64,000 nucleotides of DNA from Flammula alnicola. Its lineage: Eukaryota; Basidiomycota; Agaricomycetes; Agaricales; Strophariaceae. Below are positions 43,831 to 56,914 of the stretch, piece after piece; the first letter of the stretch is position 1, and each line of letters begins with the position of its first letter. The notes beneath the pieces were generated by a model. The model was not told the origin of the DNA. It did not search any database and saw only the letters and a program-made list of their open reading frames with translations. The position numbers and the translations under genes were made by a program. The stretch lies in assembly GCA_015499995.1 (NCBI GenBank), contig JADNRV010000061.1:124001-188000 (forward strand), given 5' to 3'.

Positions 43831-45636
43831 ATGTCTGCGCTCGCCGCTGTCGCCCGACCTGGACCGTCAACAGTCTTGTCGCGTGTTTTGGCACCCCAAA
43901 CTTCGAGAGAGACACGGAGATATAAAAGTGTCAAGACCAATGTCGGTCAGGTGGCTTCCTCGCGTACGCTTTGGTTTTGGTGACTGTGATGCCGGTCTAA
44001 TGAACATGTACAGAGGCGGGATATTTGTTGAAAAGGAAGGCAGACCAGGAGAAAAAGAGCAAGAATAGGAAGAAACTTCCCGTACGTTCATGCGAACAAG
44101 GACTACAGTCAAATGCTCAAGCCTTTATATGATCAGATGTTCAAATCTCTTCCTCCTGCGCAATTGGATCATCCACTGTTCAAAGCCAAAGCCGCCTTCG
44201 AAGTGCAGCCTTTCCAACCCGTGCGTGTACACGAGAAGCTCTGTGTACCCCTGTGTTCATCTGTCTTCATAGAAAACCATTCAAGACCCAACGACAATCG
44301 GCCAGCCTTTCGTAATAAACCCACCAGAAAATGACCCTATGCGTATCTTTGGTCTGCCGAGAAAACTATGGTTAGAGGTATGCCTTCAGGCCCGTGGAAC
44401 TAAGCAATGCCTTAATCGCGTATTTTCAGTTTAAACTACTCTCCAAACCCTATACGGTTGTGCGCCAAGTCACGAAGGATGCCCTCGACCTGCTAGCAAT
44501 AGCAAAGAATCAACCGAGTTCAGAAACTCGGGTCGTCTTTAGTAAGCCTGATTTTTTGCTTTTCCATCGTTTCTGCATTAACCTGCCTATCTAGCGGGTC
44601 GGCCGGGATGTGGAAAGAGCTTCCTTCTCCTCCAGGCCGTTGAAAATTGCGTCCAACAAAACTGGGTCGTCCTCTATTTTCCCCGTGGCATCGACCTGAT
44701 AAATTCAACGACAACTATACCTACGACATCCGCACGCAGACCTACCTCCAGCCCTGGTATTCCTTCCAGACCCTTCAACGCATGCTCACAGTCAACAAGA
44801 AGGCGTTTAAGAAGATAACACTACCAGTGGACCTGGTCCTCGAGAAACAGGTGTTGGAGAAAGGTACACCGTGACCAGCGTGATCGAGGCCGCCATGGCG
44901 GAGAGGAATAGGAGTGTGCACAGGCTCCTGTGTACTTGGAGGCGGTGATGAAGGCTCTCGAGGCGCAGAAAGAGTAAGCTTACTTCACACAGTCTCAATA
45001 TTTCATGCCTAATGTTTGTTTTCCATCGCAGCTACCCTGTCCTCCTGGCAGTCGACGAGTTCCAGACGTTATACGGCAAGACCGAGTACCGCGACCCACA
45101 CTTCGTGCCTATCCATTCCTACCATCTGTCACTGCCTAGGATGATCATGGAGTATGCATCTGGAAAGCGGTCTTTCGTAAGTCTTTTCGTTTTTTCATCT
45201 TGTTTCTCCACTGACAGGCCGACTGGCGCAACAGCAAAAAGGCGCCATCCTCGGCTCGATCTCTGCCTCGCGAACAACGCATCCGCTTCCACTAGAGCTC
45301 CGCGATGCACTCGCGCTCAACTCGCCCGACTTGCGCCCTGTATCGCCGTATGAGAAGCGTAATAAGACGATGCTTGAGTACGCAGAAGGCCTGAGGAGTC
45401 TGGAGGTACCAGAGAAACTTACTCTGGCGGAGGCTGTTGGGGTGTTTGAGGTCTGGAAGCAACAGCAGGTGTTTGGAAACGGTCAGCCTTTTTTCCCCGT
45501 GATTTTCCATCTTTCCTAAAGTCTTCGATTAGAGAAATTCTTCTACGACGAGGCCTTCCTTGGGAAGTACACCGAGTCTGGTGGAAATGCGAGAGACTTC
45601 GTGTGGAAGGGCCTGCTTGCTAGCTTGGACGCATAA
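43831..45636 (+). CDS. Mitochondrial small ribosomal subunit protein mS29 (DAP3/Rsm23 family)
   Basis: ATG 43831 starts a basic mitochondrial-targeting N terminus (MSALAAVARPGPSTVLSRVL). Later blocks: IGQPFVINPPENDPMRIFGL; the P-loop GRPGCGKSFLLLQ (Walker A, ~44597), formed across an intron; YTYDIRTQTYLQPWYSFQTL; VLLAVDEFQTLYGKTEYRD (Walker B-like); and the C terminus FLGKYTESGGNARDFVWKGL ending at TAA 45636. mS29 is the GTP-binding protein of the mitoribosomal small subunit and is normally single copy and essential for mitochondrial translation. One-base breaks occur near 44712, 44872 and 44918 (and perhaps 44085). They are hard to accept in such a gene, so assembly error is likely. Confidence 0.85.
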
Positions 45637-46234
45637 TGGCAATGCAGATGGGCCTATGTCTTGCTGCTTTGTATATTTGCACGTATCCTGTAAGTAGAGG
45701 AATACAAGACTAATTTTAATACTCGCAACGAAGATGCAAATCTCGGAGCGTATCCCAACTTTCATCAATGCGGGGCCATCCGAGGTCAGAGAAGCACAGA
45801 GCCGTGTTTGTCGTCAAAGCTGCTGGCGAAGACCCACTTTCGAAGTCGAACCCTCAAGGTGAGTAGGAATTTCTCCGAGGTCGGAATCTATCTAAATATG
45901 ACCTCAGTCTCCTAAACCCCACAACACTGCGACTTTCTAAAGACACATGGAACAGTGCGACTAAAAGGCCCGTGAATGATAAATAAACTGATACCTGGGG
46001 CATCCCGAAACCACGTTCAGTGCCAATGTGTCAACGACGACCTGCTTCTTCCTCCGATTTTGTGAAGCAATGGGTAAGTTACGGTTTATATTCGACGTTG
46101 ACATCCCTTCAGGCCCAGAATAGAAAAATGAGGCGGAACTGCTTATAAGAACCTGGGGGAAGAAAGGAGGGATTTACAGACTTTTAGTGCGGCATTTCTT
46201 CAGACATTCAAGCCATACGGTCATCTAACTGACG
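45637..46234. other. Intergenic region, nothing recognised
   Basis: Short frames only; promoter region of the next gene. Confidence 0.4.
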
Positions 46235-47892
46235 ATGTGGGCAAACAAAGTGGAGCCATCACCGTCATCTGGACCCCCTGGCGAGAATGCGAGGGTCAGT
46301 CTGGCCGACGGTTGGCTATTGGTTGGACCGCCGTATTCCCACTATTTTATCCCCAAGCCTAAGATACCGCTACGGAGGGTGCTAACGAAGAAATCTCCGC
46401 GCGAGGCTCGTGGTACGTCTTCCATCTGTATGATCATCATTCATGCACATAGTCTGCTAACTCTATCTTGACATTGCTTCAATCTTTATGGCATAAAGCT
46501 GTCCTCAAAAAGAGACGTAGCATGTCGGACGACCCGAGACTCAGACCACCTAAAGAAGAACGACGCCCGAGACCCTTTACCTACGTTGAAGAGACGCAGA
46601 AGATGCAGAACCTCCAGAACCCGCATTCCAAGTCGGCGTCAATGTCCAAGCAAAGCATTTTGTTGCCGAATCTTCGCGCCGATTCGTTGTGGCTGAATAG
46701 GCCTACGCAGCCTCTGCATATACGAAAGGCTTCTCAAGCTTCTCCTCCTGGCAATGGGTCCTACGTAGTCGCGAATTCTCCCATACTTCCTATCGGAAGT
46801 GTCATATCGAACACTATGCCCCGACCGATGTCAAAGCCTCTGCCTCAGGTCCCACCCAGCATGGAGGCTTCGACCAGCACATTCGATGCATCTGACACTT
46901 CCGGACTAGAAACCCTCATCGCATCAGTCAAGTCGGAACTCAATTATAGCGACTCGACGCATCTAACCCGCAGTGCACGACGGCCGTCGCGACACCCCTC
47001 GGTCGCCACCTCGCTCTCCGTGTACAGCCAGGCGAGCTATTCGCATAGCCTCCAAGTTGAAAGGGAAGTCGCTGAACTAGCTGAAGGTGAAGACCAGGAG
47101 TTCGATCAAGAATCGGCGCACACCAGTGCAACGTATGGAAGTATTCGAGATCGAGTGGCCTCGGACAGCGTGTCTATGCAGACTATCGACACCTTAGAGG
47201 CCCAGGCTCCTACCCCTCGACGCCCCAGTATGGATCAGTCAGCATGGTGGGTAACGTATGCTCATGACTCGACGAGCTCCCAGAATGTCATATCTTTTGA
47301 TAATGATGTGCGGTCGAGCTGCTTAACGTCAGCACCCACCACGACCTCGACTTCGCCGACGATTGTTAGTTCGAGCACACATAACCGCGATCATCACAGG
47401 CGAGAATTGAGTCTCCAACCATGCCCAAGCTTGGCGAGCTCCAGCCCGACTTCGACATTTATCGACCTTCCGCCCGACCACGATTCGCCCACGACTGGCA
47501 TCAAGTCAACATATCGACCCCACGACCTCGAGGACAAAGGCAAATCGCCCTTCGATGACGACATATGCGCGGACTACGATTACATCCAGGCTATTGACGT
47601 TCTGATCTACGGTGCGCGGCCCTTGTCAGACGTGCCACCCACCGATGTCGTTCGACGTCCCTCCAACACGCTTATGAGGAGAGAAAACGTTGCGGTACGC
47701 CGTCGGACCTCCGACAGGAGATCCAACCCTGGGTTGAAGAAGAATTTCAATGTTGGGGCTTCGGGTTCCATGAAGGGCAAGACGAAGAAGAATATTAATG
47801 CGAAGGCGGATAATAGAGAACAGAACGGGCGGAGGAGATCTATATTCTTCCAAGTGTCGCATTTGTTCGGGAAGAGCCAGTCGTCGGCTTAA
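46235..47892 (+). CDS. Unknown serine-rich, mostly disordered protein (523 residues)
   Basis: Two exons: 46235-46412 and 46499-47892, joined in phase 1 (CGT-G|CT-GTC). The product starts MWANKVEPSPSSGPPGENAR, and a short folded-looking part (DGWLLVGPPYSHYFIPKP) sits in exon 1. Exon 2 is long and low in hydrophobic residues, with many Ser/Thr/Pro stretches (TTTSTSPTIVSSSTH), basic patches (VLKKRRSM, VRRRTSDRRS) and a Lys-rich end (MKGKTKKNINAK). No domain recognised. The single clean frame and codon regularity support a real gene; regulatory or cytoskeletal roles would be guesses. Confidence 0.75.
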
Positions 47893-48568
47893 CGAGGTAT
47901 TTGGGAGGAAGTGCTCCATTTGCTTTGGTACGGTTTTTGACACTCTTTATTTAAATTAGCGAAATGTGTTTGAGAGGAATGCCTCTGTCAAAAGGACAGC
48001 ACATACGTACTCATGATAACCTTAAGATGCAATTATCTTCAAGAAATATATTTTTATATGATGACTGGCGACGACGATCCGTCAGTGTTGTTCTTGGAAT
48101 TGCGTGTATATGCCGCTGTACGTAGTCGATGCGACTGCTCAGCTAAAGACAGGTGTCGTAGGGCGGTGATAGGGCAGATATCCGTCACCATCGGCTTGCC
48201 ATGGATGCTTAGTCAATTTGTAGAGGTGACTTCCTTGTACGCAGGTGACTCATTTTGACAGAGAGAAATAATCGCACGGATAAATCAGCGAAAAGGGCAG
48301 AAATATACCACTTACAGGCGTGCTTGCCTCGTATTGAGGACAAACTGATCCTTGTCCTAATAGCCCAAGAGTTATACTTCGGCGCATCTGATGCCCATGA
48401 TTTCCAAACCACTCGAAGGAAGCTAAGGTTTGACGATTGAAATTATATTAGAATTTCCGATTGCTTGTTGCGTTGCAGACACTATTGAAACACATTTGGT
48501 TTGTTAGAAATTGAGGAAATACAGAGCACCAGCACCCTCTTGTACACATCGAAATATGAAATGATCCT
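47893..48568. other. Convergent intergenic region between the disordered protein and Mms2
   Basis: 3' regions of two converging genes. Nothing else recognised. Confidence 0.5.
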
Positions 48569-49190
48569 CTAGAAAACTGAACCTTCTGGCGGTTGAGGTA
48601 GCTTTCTATTGTTGAACGATGCCATCTCCCTAGAGAACCATCGCGATCAGTCAACATCGAGAAAGAGCGTAAAAGAAGTCACTGACTTCCGGATCTCTAC
48701 AAGGACATTCTCGATGCTGAGATTCCTAGACCAGTTCGCCAGCACTGGGAGCTTGGTGTAATCGACTTTGCCGTTTGTCTGATTGACAAAGGGCAAGTTC
48801 AGGCGGGAGATGAACTGGACATCGGGTCGCACGTCGGGGTATGACTGTCCACAGGTGATCTTGAGGCTGTAGATGCGGTTCTCGTGCACGGTCTGATTAT
48901 ATCGCGATCAAAGGGTAAGGCGGCGATGGAGGCTTTGATTTTAGCTCTCTAAGCGACATCATAAGCGAGTCTGAGGATGCTTACGTGCCCTGGGCCAATG
49001 ATGGTGCCGTTCCAGTTGCTCATCAAGATATCGTCGCCGTCCTCCAGTCCGTAGGAACATGAGCCGTCTCCAATGCCTTTCTCGCCCTTCTCGAGTTCTT
49101 CGAGAAGACGGAAATTTCTAGGAACTGTTTGTTGATTGAATTTCAGTATTCTGTTCGACTGAGAATGTAAGAATGGGCACCTTTGGCCAT
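48569..49190 (-). CDS. mms2: Ubiquitin-conjugating enzyme variant Mms2/Uev1
   Basis: Four exons on the minus strand: 49190-49181, 49124-48985, 48892-48687 and 48629-48569; 138 residues, the normal length. Starts [20 protein letters not shown]; then [34 protein letters not shown] and [18 protein letters not shown]; ends [12 protein letters not shown]. The E2 fold is clear, but the catalytic cysteine is absent, as in all UEVs. Mms2 pairs with Ubc13 to build Lys63-linked ubiquitin chains, notably on PCNA in error-free DNA damage tolerance. The gene is complete and unbroken, and divergent from Hse1 across about 200 bp. Confidence 0.95.
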
Positions 49191-49397
49191 TGCGAATGTG
49201 ATAGTCGAGAAGAAAGGGTCGGATTGGCAATATGGCAAGTTGTAACGCTGAGTCACAGCAAGGGGCTCTTACTGGCATAGCCATATTCTCTTCATCCGAG
49301 ATCGACTCCGCAGCCACCATTCCGCAGGTCCTCCTCCTTGCTTTTCTACTATAACTCTCACCAGGAAACTCAGCGCACCTTAGAAACATAGTCGACC
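49191..49397. promoter_or_regulatory. Bidirectional promoter between Mms2 and Hse1
   Basis: Only 207 bp separates the two divergent start codons, so both promoters must lie here or overlap the 5' ends. No clear TATA box. A longer Mms2-strand frame (48949-49389) across it is a shadow. Confidence 0.6.
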
Positions 49398-52300
49398 ATG
49401 TTTGGCGGTGGTACTTCGACAGAGTACGAGGATATCGTCAGTGAGTGACCTTACCCCATATTTTCCGACTAACAACGCTGATATCTTCAAATTCCAACCA
49501 GACAAGACCACAGACGAGAATTTGACCAGCGAGAACTGGGAACTGATATTAAACTTGTGTGATAAGGTGCAGGATGAGGGACAGCCAGGGTATGCAAGCA
49601 AAGTTCCTGTGACATAGCATCTTAATCCTCATCTGCGTAATCTAGAGCTCATGCCGCAATTGCTGCTATTCTCAAACGCCTTGCCCACCGGAACCCAAAC
49701 GTCCAACTTTACGCACTTTCTCTTACCGAGGCGCTAAGCAAGAATGTCGGAATCGAAATTCATCGCGAACTTGCATCCAGAGCGTTCACGCAAGGCCTCG
49801 AAAAGTTGATCACAGATCGGGTGCGTAATTCTCTCCAGAACAAAGATCCAACCTCATCTGAGACGTCAAATGTAGAATACCCATGAAAAGGTTCGTCGGC
49901 GGGCCTTGGGCTTGATAGCCTTGTGGGCTGCCGAATTCGAGAAGGACGAGACTCTGGGGATAATGGAGGATTGTTACAATAACCTGGAGGCCAAAAGTCA
50001 GTGCCATTGCTCGAAAACAACCCCTGATTTTTTTTCAATGACTTCTTGCTTTCTGTCATTTAACCATAACAGACTACAAATTCGAACAACCACAAGAAAC
50101 TCCTCCACCCAATGTCGATGACGAAATCAGACGCAAAGAAGAAGAAGAGCTCCAACGTGTCCTGGAGATGTCCATGCAAGACAAAGGTGGCCGCTCTCAA
50201 TGGTCGGAGTACAGTCTTGCCTCGGGCTCAACGTCCAGCGGTGCGGGCGCCCAGGTCCCAGTGGTTCTGGCTTGGGCCCAGTTCGACGCCGACCGCTTCT
50301 GCATCTACATCTACCCCTGCCGCAAGCTCTTCTCATCCGTTTGCCCAACCGAAGTACGCCGGAGGTGGATATGTGCCCGCTCGGACTCCCTCTCCGAAAG
50401 GATGGCTGCGCAACAACGTCAGCACAGCAGCAATACCACGAAGCGCAGCGCAGCACAGGAACAACAGCACGACTTCGGTCACTGATATCAGCACACCTAC
50501 TGTGACTGTCGCTCCGGCTCCGGCTCCGACCTCAAGTAGCCCTCCTGCGACCTCAATGTCTGCAAATGGGAATATTGTCACTCGCGTACGGGCTTTGCAC
50601 ACATTTGAGCCTACAGAGCCGGGAGAGTTGGCCTTTGAGAAGGGCGATATCATCAAGGTTGTCGATCGGGGATACAAAGACTGGTGGAGAGGTCACTGAA
50701 GGGCCGTACGGGCATTTTCCCCGTCAATTATGTGGTCGGTGCCTCTCTCGAATTTGCTCCGATTTCTTTTTCTTAATGGTGTAATAATCGATTATAGGAA
50801 GCTATGCCGGAACCTACTGCTGCTGAGTTGGCTAAGGAAGCAGAACAAGAGGCTGCTGTGTTCGCCCAGGCAGTCAACGTCGAGAAGTTGTTGAACATGT
50901 TGAGGCGATGGACCTGCAAAAGACAACCTTGCTGATAATGAAGAGATCCAGGTTGGCGTCTTCTTTGATGCAATTTTTTTTTCGAGATTATTGATCGTTT
51001 CCTGTCCAGGAATTATATCGATCAAGTATGGCCCTACGTCCCAAGATCGTGAAGCTCATCGACAAGTATAGTCAGAAGCGAGGTATGATTATCCTTTGAA
51101 GCAAGTAGTTCCGCATTTAACAATGACATGTAGCCGATCTCGTGTCAATGAACGAAACCTTCGTTCGTGCGCGAACTATCTTCGACAGGATGATGGAAGA
51201 GAGTTTGGCGAGACACTCCGGAGGTACGCTCTCATCTTTATTTTTCTTACCATTTATCGAATCGCCCTCAACGCTATAGTAGTCTACGATCAACCCACGT
51301 TCCGCCCTTCACAGTATGTACAGGGTCGACCCGACTCGCGGGGTGCTGCTGGCCGCCGTTCTGAGTACGGACCTACTGGTCCGCCGCAAGCATACGGATG
51401 GAATAACCCTCAACCAGGGTACGGCGCCTACCCTTCCCCTGCTAATGCGTATGGCATGCCTGGACCACAGCCTGGACCAGAGATGTTGGGTGGCACGTAT
51501 CCTGCGCCTGGTCCCGGACAACCCGGTTTGGGTCCTCAGCAGCCCGGGCAGCAGCAACAGCAGCAGGGTGGTTATGTAGACCCGGCTGCTGGCGCTGCCT
51601 ATGGCGGTATACCTCCTCAAGGACAGCAGCAACAGCAAGTTCCTGGAGGTTATGGCGTTGTTCCGCAGGGCGGATACGCGGGTCATCAGCCAGGCGTACC
51701 GTACACCCAGCAGGGCCCAACTCCTTACCCTGCTCAGCAACAACAATCTCAGCCTCAGCAGCAGCCCGTCCAACAGCAGCCTATCCAGCAGCAGCCTATC
51801 CAGCAGCAACCTATCCAGCAGCAGCCCATTCAACAGCAGCCCATTCAGCAGCAACCAATCCAAGCTCAATCAATCCAACAGCAGCAACCACAACCAGTTC
51901 AACAGGTCCATCCTCAGCAGATTCCTCAGCAGCAGCAGCAGCCTATCCAGGTTCAGACGGAGGCTATTCAAGCCACGTTGTCGGCTGGTAGTGCAGCATC
52001 TCCTCAGCCTCAACCTCAGCCCAACCTCAGCCACAGCCACAAGTACAAGCAGAACCTCAGCCACAACCACAACCCCAGGCTCAACCTCAACCTCAGCAAC
52101 CCATTTCTGGCCCTCCTCCATACGTCTATAATCCCTCATACACCTACGCTGACCCGAATGTGCAAGCTTGGGCACAGTATTACGCTCAGGGCGGCAAAGA
52201 TCTCGCTGGATCTGTTTATTTCGTCTCTATCCTGGCGTTACGGTCGCGACGGTAGCAGGTCCACAGCAGCGGCAGCCAGAAGGATATGGCGCTCAGCATC

Positions 52301-52875
52301 ACCAACAGCAGCAACAGCAACAGCAGGGTTTGGGACGTCAACAATCTCTCCAGGCTCAGGTTCAACCTCAGGCCGCTCATGTACAGGTTCAACCAGCTGA
52401 GAGTGACCTTCCTTACGCTGCTGCGACTGCTGTCCGAGCTGCGTCTCCTGCTCAGCAACAACCACAACAGCAGCCCATTTCCTATCAACTCCAGGACCAA
52501 GCTCAACCTCAGATCCAACCCCAGTATGCGACCCAATACCAACCATCTCACGCCGACCTCGCGCCCAAACAGTCGAGTCCGTCATCGCCATCATATGGAG
52601 GCGCACGTCCGGGTAGCGGAGGGTACTCCAGCAGCCCTACACAGTCATCGTCTACTCCATCGTGGGTCCTGCCGAAGAAGACTGGGCCCGCAGGTAGCGC
52701 GACGTCGGTACATGGTCCTGGTCCAGCAGGAGGAGAAGCGTACTTCCCTGTTACGAACCAGATGGGTGGATTGACTCTGACCGACCCGGCAGTGGCAGTG
52801 CTGTCTCTGGTTAAGTTGGATAGATGGGTGTTCTGCGCAGTGGATGTGAGTTACAGTTGTCGTTTGATGCATTGA
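49398..52875 (+). CDS. hse1: ESCRT-0 subunit Hse1 (VHS-UIM-SH3-GAT)
   Basis: Exon 1 is 49398-49440 ([14 protein letters not shown]), and exon 2 starts at 49502. VHS domain: [20 protein letters not shown] and [39 protein letters not shown] (~50130). SH3: [20 protein letters not shown] and GYKDWWRG (~50590-50730). GAT-like helix: [20 protein letters not shown] (~51030). A long Pro/Gln-rich tail with a PIQQQ tandem repeat follows (51770-51880). Hse1 and Vps27 form ESCRT-0, sorting ubiquitinated cargo at endosomes. One-base breaks near 50252, 50281, 50697 and about 52020 interrupt an otherwise clear product (e.g. WWRG-[Q][13 protein letters not shown]). The exact 3' end is uncertain. Confidence 0.87.
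51771..51882 (+). repeat. 15-bp minisatellite encoding PIQQQ units in Hse1
   Basis: About seven copies of a 15-bp unit reading CC(T/C)AT(C/T)CA(G/A)CAGCA(G/A) in frame. The length is a multiple of three, so copy number can vary without breaking the frame. Surrounding sequence is also Gln-rich. Confidence 0.85.
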
Positions 52876-53452
52876 AATGGGACTGTTGAATGGATTGGCT
52901 CGTTGAATTCGTATTCGTACATCTGGGGCGTGGAGTGACCCATAATCGGAATGTATTTTCTGTTACCCTTCTTTTACTCTCTCCTCCCTTTTTCTAACCT
53001 CCGTATTCCCATTTTACTTCCTTCGTACGTAGACACTGTTATTCATGTTGATCAAATCTTATCATTTATGATTGTCTCGTACCAAGACCGTCCACGCCTT
53101 GTGAGAGGGGATTTGATTAAGCCTATCAATATCGCATCAATATCCAGATCATTTTCATACCCTCCTTTTTTTGGCTACGCCCTCAGAATCAGAACTTGCA
53201 TAGCGCATAACCGACGGTCGATAATGCTCAGTATCTTGATGCACATTCGAAAACAAGGAAAACATTCTTGGTATTGATTGCTAGAGAAGTGGTATACGAG
53301 AGGTGTCTAAGTGTCTAAGTTACAGATTGCATTTGGATTGCATCAAACAAGGTTCGTTGAAACTCATTCATTATCCCGACTCGCCATCGTCTTCGGGGTC
53401 CTTTGGCAATCGTCCAGTTATGATCACCACTGCGTCTTGTTTGTATACACCT
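52876..53452. other. Convergent intergenic region between Hse1 and the first calpain
   Basis: 3' regions of both genes. No gene evidence. Confidence 0.5.
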
Positions 53453-56400
53453 TCAATCCCAGGAATAGGGATTTTCATCTTCATCATCGCCGCTCACTTT
53501 GAGTTTCGTGGCGGCATCCGCTTCAGAGGCATCTGCTCCTGCAGATTCATATCCGCCTCCATATTCGGTAGTTTCGTATCCCTCGAATACGTAGTAACCG
53601 CGGTCGGCAGGTAATGACGTGAGCAGTGGGTATTCTGCGTTGTCTCCACCGACGGAGTATGGCTCAACGGAAATTGGTTCAGGCACCGTAGGTTTGGCTG
53701 TCGGTTTCTTTTCTGATGAAGTTATCTTCGATGAAGAACCTAAAGTGCCTTTCGTTTTCTTCTCTTCAACGACTACTACTGTGGTTGTCGTCGTGGTAGT
53801 CGTTGTAGTGGTGTCGTCGGCTTCCTCGGTATTGTCGTCTTTCTCCTTTGTTTCCTCGGTACTTTTGGTCTTGGAATCTTGGTCGATGAGGGTCTTTAAG
53901 GGTGTGGGAATAAACCTCTTCTTGTCACTGCGGAAAATTTCTATATCAGATACATTCCAATATGAAGTGCTTTTCACCCACCCAATCTCGTAATCTGCAA
54001 ATCCAAGGAGTAATGCAATCAATATCGAGTATATCACAGGCGAAACCTGACGTACTTGAAGCGATAGCTCTTCCTTTCGTCCTCTCGGTCAACACCCGTG
54101 CAAGCTTGCGTTTATTCCAGAATTTGACGCCATCTTCGAAGTATCCCTGGAGAGAAGACAGTATGAGGGGTCAAAAGCCTACTATACAAGATTAGATGGA
54201 ATGCTATCCATGGTCACATACTTTACTGTTAGTCGGAATCAAATCAATCCTGGGCTATAAATGTCACGAATAAATAATCAGAGACAGAGGCAATAAAGCA
54301 GATAAGCACTCACATAAACAACGTATTCTCCTTCTTCGAGGTCAAGCTCGCAAGAGACGCTTCGCTGACAAAATGTACCAGCATAGGATTCTCCAGTTAA
54401 TGCTGTTTCGCCCCTCTTGTAGACTACAAAGTCCAAGTTGGTACTCGTTACACCATCGAGGTACTTGAAGTAGCGATCGTCGAGCTGTGACAGGACGATG
54501 ATGGTGGGCGATGCCTTTGGCAGGGTAAAACTGACTATAAGAGAATGAAGTAAGTTTCCAGTGTCCATCGAGACTATATGGACAGTCGTACAGAAAACGT
54601 CTCCGTACGTCCAGGCGTGGGCGGGTGATTTCGGCGGAAGACGTAACCAATGAGATGACATGACCCAACTGGGGTCAAATATTGTCGTTCGCTGGATAAT
54701 TACCCAAGTTTCCAGGAAGTCAGTATCTTGAAAGCATATCAGTATTCAATGCCAAAGCAGACAAATGACAGCACGTACATTCCATGACAAACTCTCCATC
54801 ATCTCCGAGAACATGATCAAGCTCCTTAAGCACCTTAATCCACTCGCCATTCCACTCCTTTGATCCGTCCGACCACGGACCTGTCCACTCGGAACTGCCC
54901 CATGGGTTCCGAATGATGACAAAGCGTTTGCCTTTGCACTCCTTCACTTTGAGGATGGAGTAGGCGTGTGCCCCGTATAGCCCTCGGACAGTTGTATTGG
55001 ATTGCCCACTCCGCGCTTCATCGAGCCCTGGGAAGGAAACTCCAAAAAGGTGGTTCTTGTTGTTGGCGTGTACAAGTTCTTCGTTCCAGAACCGATCTGG
55101 GTCGAGGATATCCTACATGACTTGACTGAGATGGGTCGTCTTTAACCGTAGGTGTCTAGAACTCACTGCTGTTTTAAACATGACAGAAACGCCTCTGTAT
55201 GATAGGATTTCAATGTTCAATGCTTTTTCAACAATATATCTTGACGTACCCAGTAAGATCCTCAATACCTTCGGACATCCTACCTCCAGTTAATGAGACA
55301 TAGTCTCCGTGCAATTTTGCGTATGCCTTTTCAATCAATGGGACCCAAGTCTCTCCGGCCGTACCAGACTTCGCGAAACGCAGCCCCTTTCCCCCTTTCC
55401 GTGCCATGCTATTATAGATATCTCTGTCTTCATGGTAAAGTTCTTGTTCCTCTTTCCTGAGCTCCTCGAACTTTGGGATAGACCAAAACAATTGGCTGTT
55501 GATCGAAACAAAACAATCAGGCAAAACTGAAAGGAAAGAATGTCGAAAAAACATACTCGTCGATGACGACATTGACCCAATGGCTATCCCTGAAGAATAT
55601 GAACCCGTAAACACCAACTTCTTCATCACGCTGCAACGGAGTCAATTTCGACATGTACTCATTATAGTTGGAAGATATCGTGCTCACTGCGATCCATAAT
55701 TTCTCCACCAGACCTGGCGAGGTCGTCATCGTCGAAAGCGCGGACAAGAACCAGCAATCTCCCAGGGCTCCTTGGATGATATCATTTGAATCCGGCCCAT
55801 TTACGAAGAACTTTGGATTCTCAAAGATCTCAGTGACGCGCTTCACATCGGGAGGTGCGGTGCTTCCATCAGAGTACAGCCCGAATTGGCATCGAACCCC
55901 GTCGTTTTCAAGATCAAATTCGATGTCTCTAAGAAGTCATAAGCGTGCCATGACAGTGATTGTGATGTGAGTAACCCATAAAGCACGCGACCGTAGAACT
56001 CTGCTCACCTAAACTTTTTATTCGCAGCACGGCATTCCCTCGCAATACGTTCCACCTTTTCCTTGCACTCCTTCAAAGCTTGTTCAAGTTCGGCGTTTAC
56101 GAGGAGTCCAACTTGATTTTTTGGCGGCGGACGCGAAATTTCAGTGGTTTCGTCCGAGTACGCGTGGAAGCCATCACTCGAGCTTCAACCACGTTTTCAG
56201 AGACTTCGGTTCAGTAACGTCCTCAAGCAGAGCTGGAGCCTGTATGAGGATGTCGGACTTGAATGAGGGATCGCCGACAATGGTTTCCAGAGCTGTTTCT
56301 CGAGGTTTCGCTCCGAGCTCGGTGTCGTCTTGTTTTTCATGCTTTTCGTCGGCCATGACTGTTGATGTCGATATCCTGGATGAAAGAGGAAACAAGCCAA

Positions 56401-56521
56401 GCTTTCGAGCTCTAATGTAGAGAATTAATCCAGCACATATGAGAAAGAGAGCAGAGAGCCTGAGGGTCGTAAATGTAAAAAAGTGTCTCGGATCGTCGAC
56501 AGAGTCCAACAAGGATGGCAT
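53453..56521 (-). CDS. Calpain-family cysteine protease 1 (with N-terminal membrane segment)
   Basis: Minus strand from ATG 56521. N-terminal hydrophobic segment LSALFLICAGLILYI, then a charged linker. The catalytic core is split over many exons: [29 protein letters not shown] (catalytic Cys, ~55760), [31 protein letters not shown] (His, ~54965) and VIIRNPWGSSEWTGPWSDGS (Asn, ~54900). The full triad is therefore present. Then come C2-like calpain beta domains (TIIVLSQLDDRYFKYLDGV) and a tail with eleven Thr in a row, acidic stretches and the end DDEDENPYSWD. Calpains are calcium-responsive intracellular proteases. The frame shifts near 56174. Lies 394 bp downstream of calpain 2. Confidence 0.85.
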
Positions 56522-56914
56522 AAGAGGGGCGATTGTTCAAACGTCCAAGCGAGAAATTCAAGCCTGCGTTGTCATGAAAGGTATCGGCGGATCCTTGGAT
56601 TGGGCGTCAACAATGAGTCTCCCTCATGGTAGTAGTAAAACAAACATATATAGAACATGGCTGTGATGTTGTGTTGCTTCAGAGTTTGATGGCTTGATAT
56701 GTGCCCCCACTCGGCCACCGGTCAGCCAACATCTGAAACCAGCGCCGGTTGGTCGATTAACGAGCATTGCAAATTCTCGCTATGTATGTCAGTTTTAAAT
56801 TGGATAAACATATGTATAAAAAATCCATACAAAATCCATATTACAAAAAAAGTACACGAATGTCGGGCGGCGACTCGCTAGATGACTTTTCGAATGAGTT
56901 GTGTAGTATTAATA
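56522..56914. promoter_or_regulatory. Promoter region of calpain 1
   Basis: 393 bp between the calpain 2 stop and the calpain 1 start. On the minus strand CTATATATG lies about 125 bp before the ATG, a TATA-box candidate. Otherwise AT-rich without features. Confidence 0.45.
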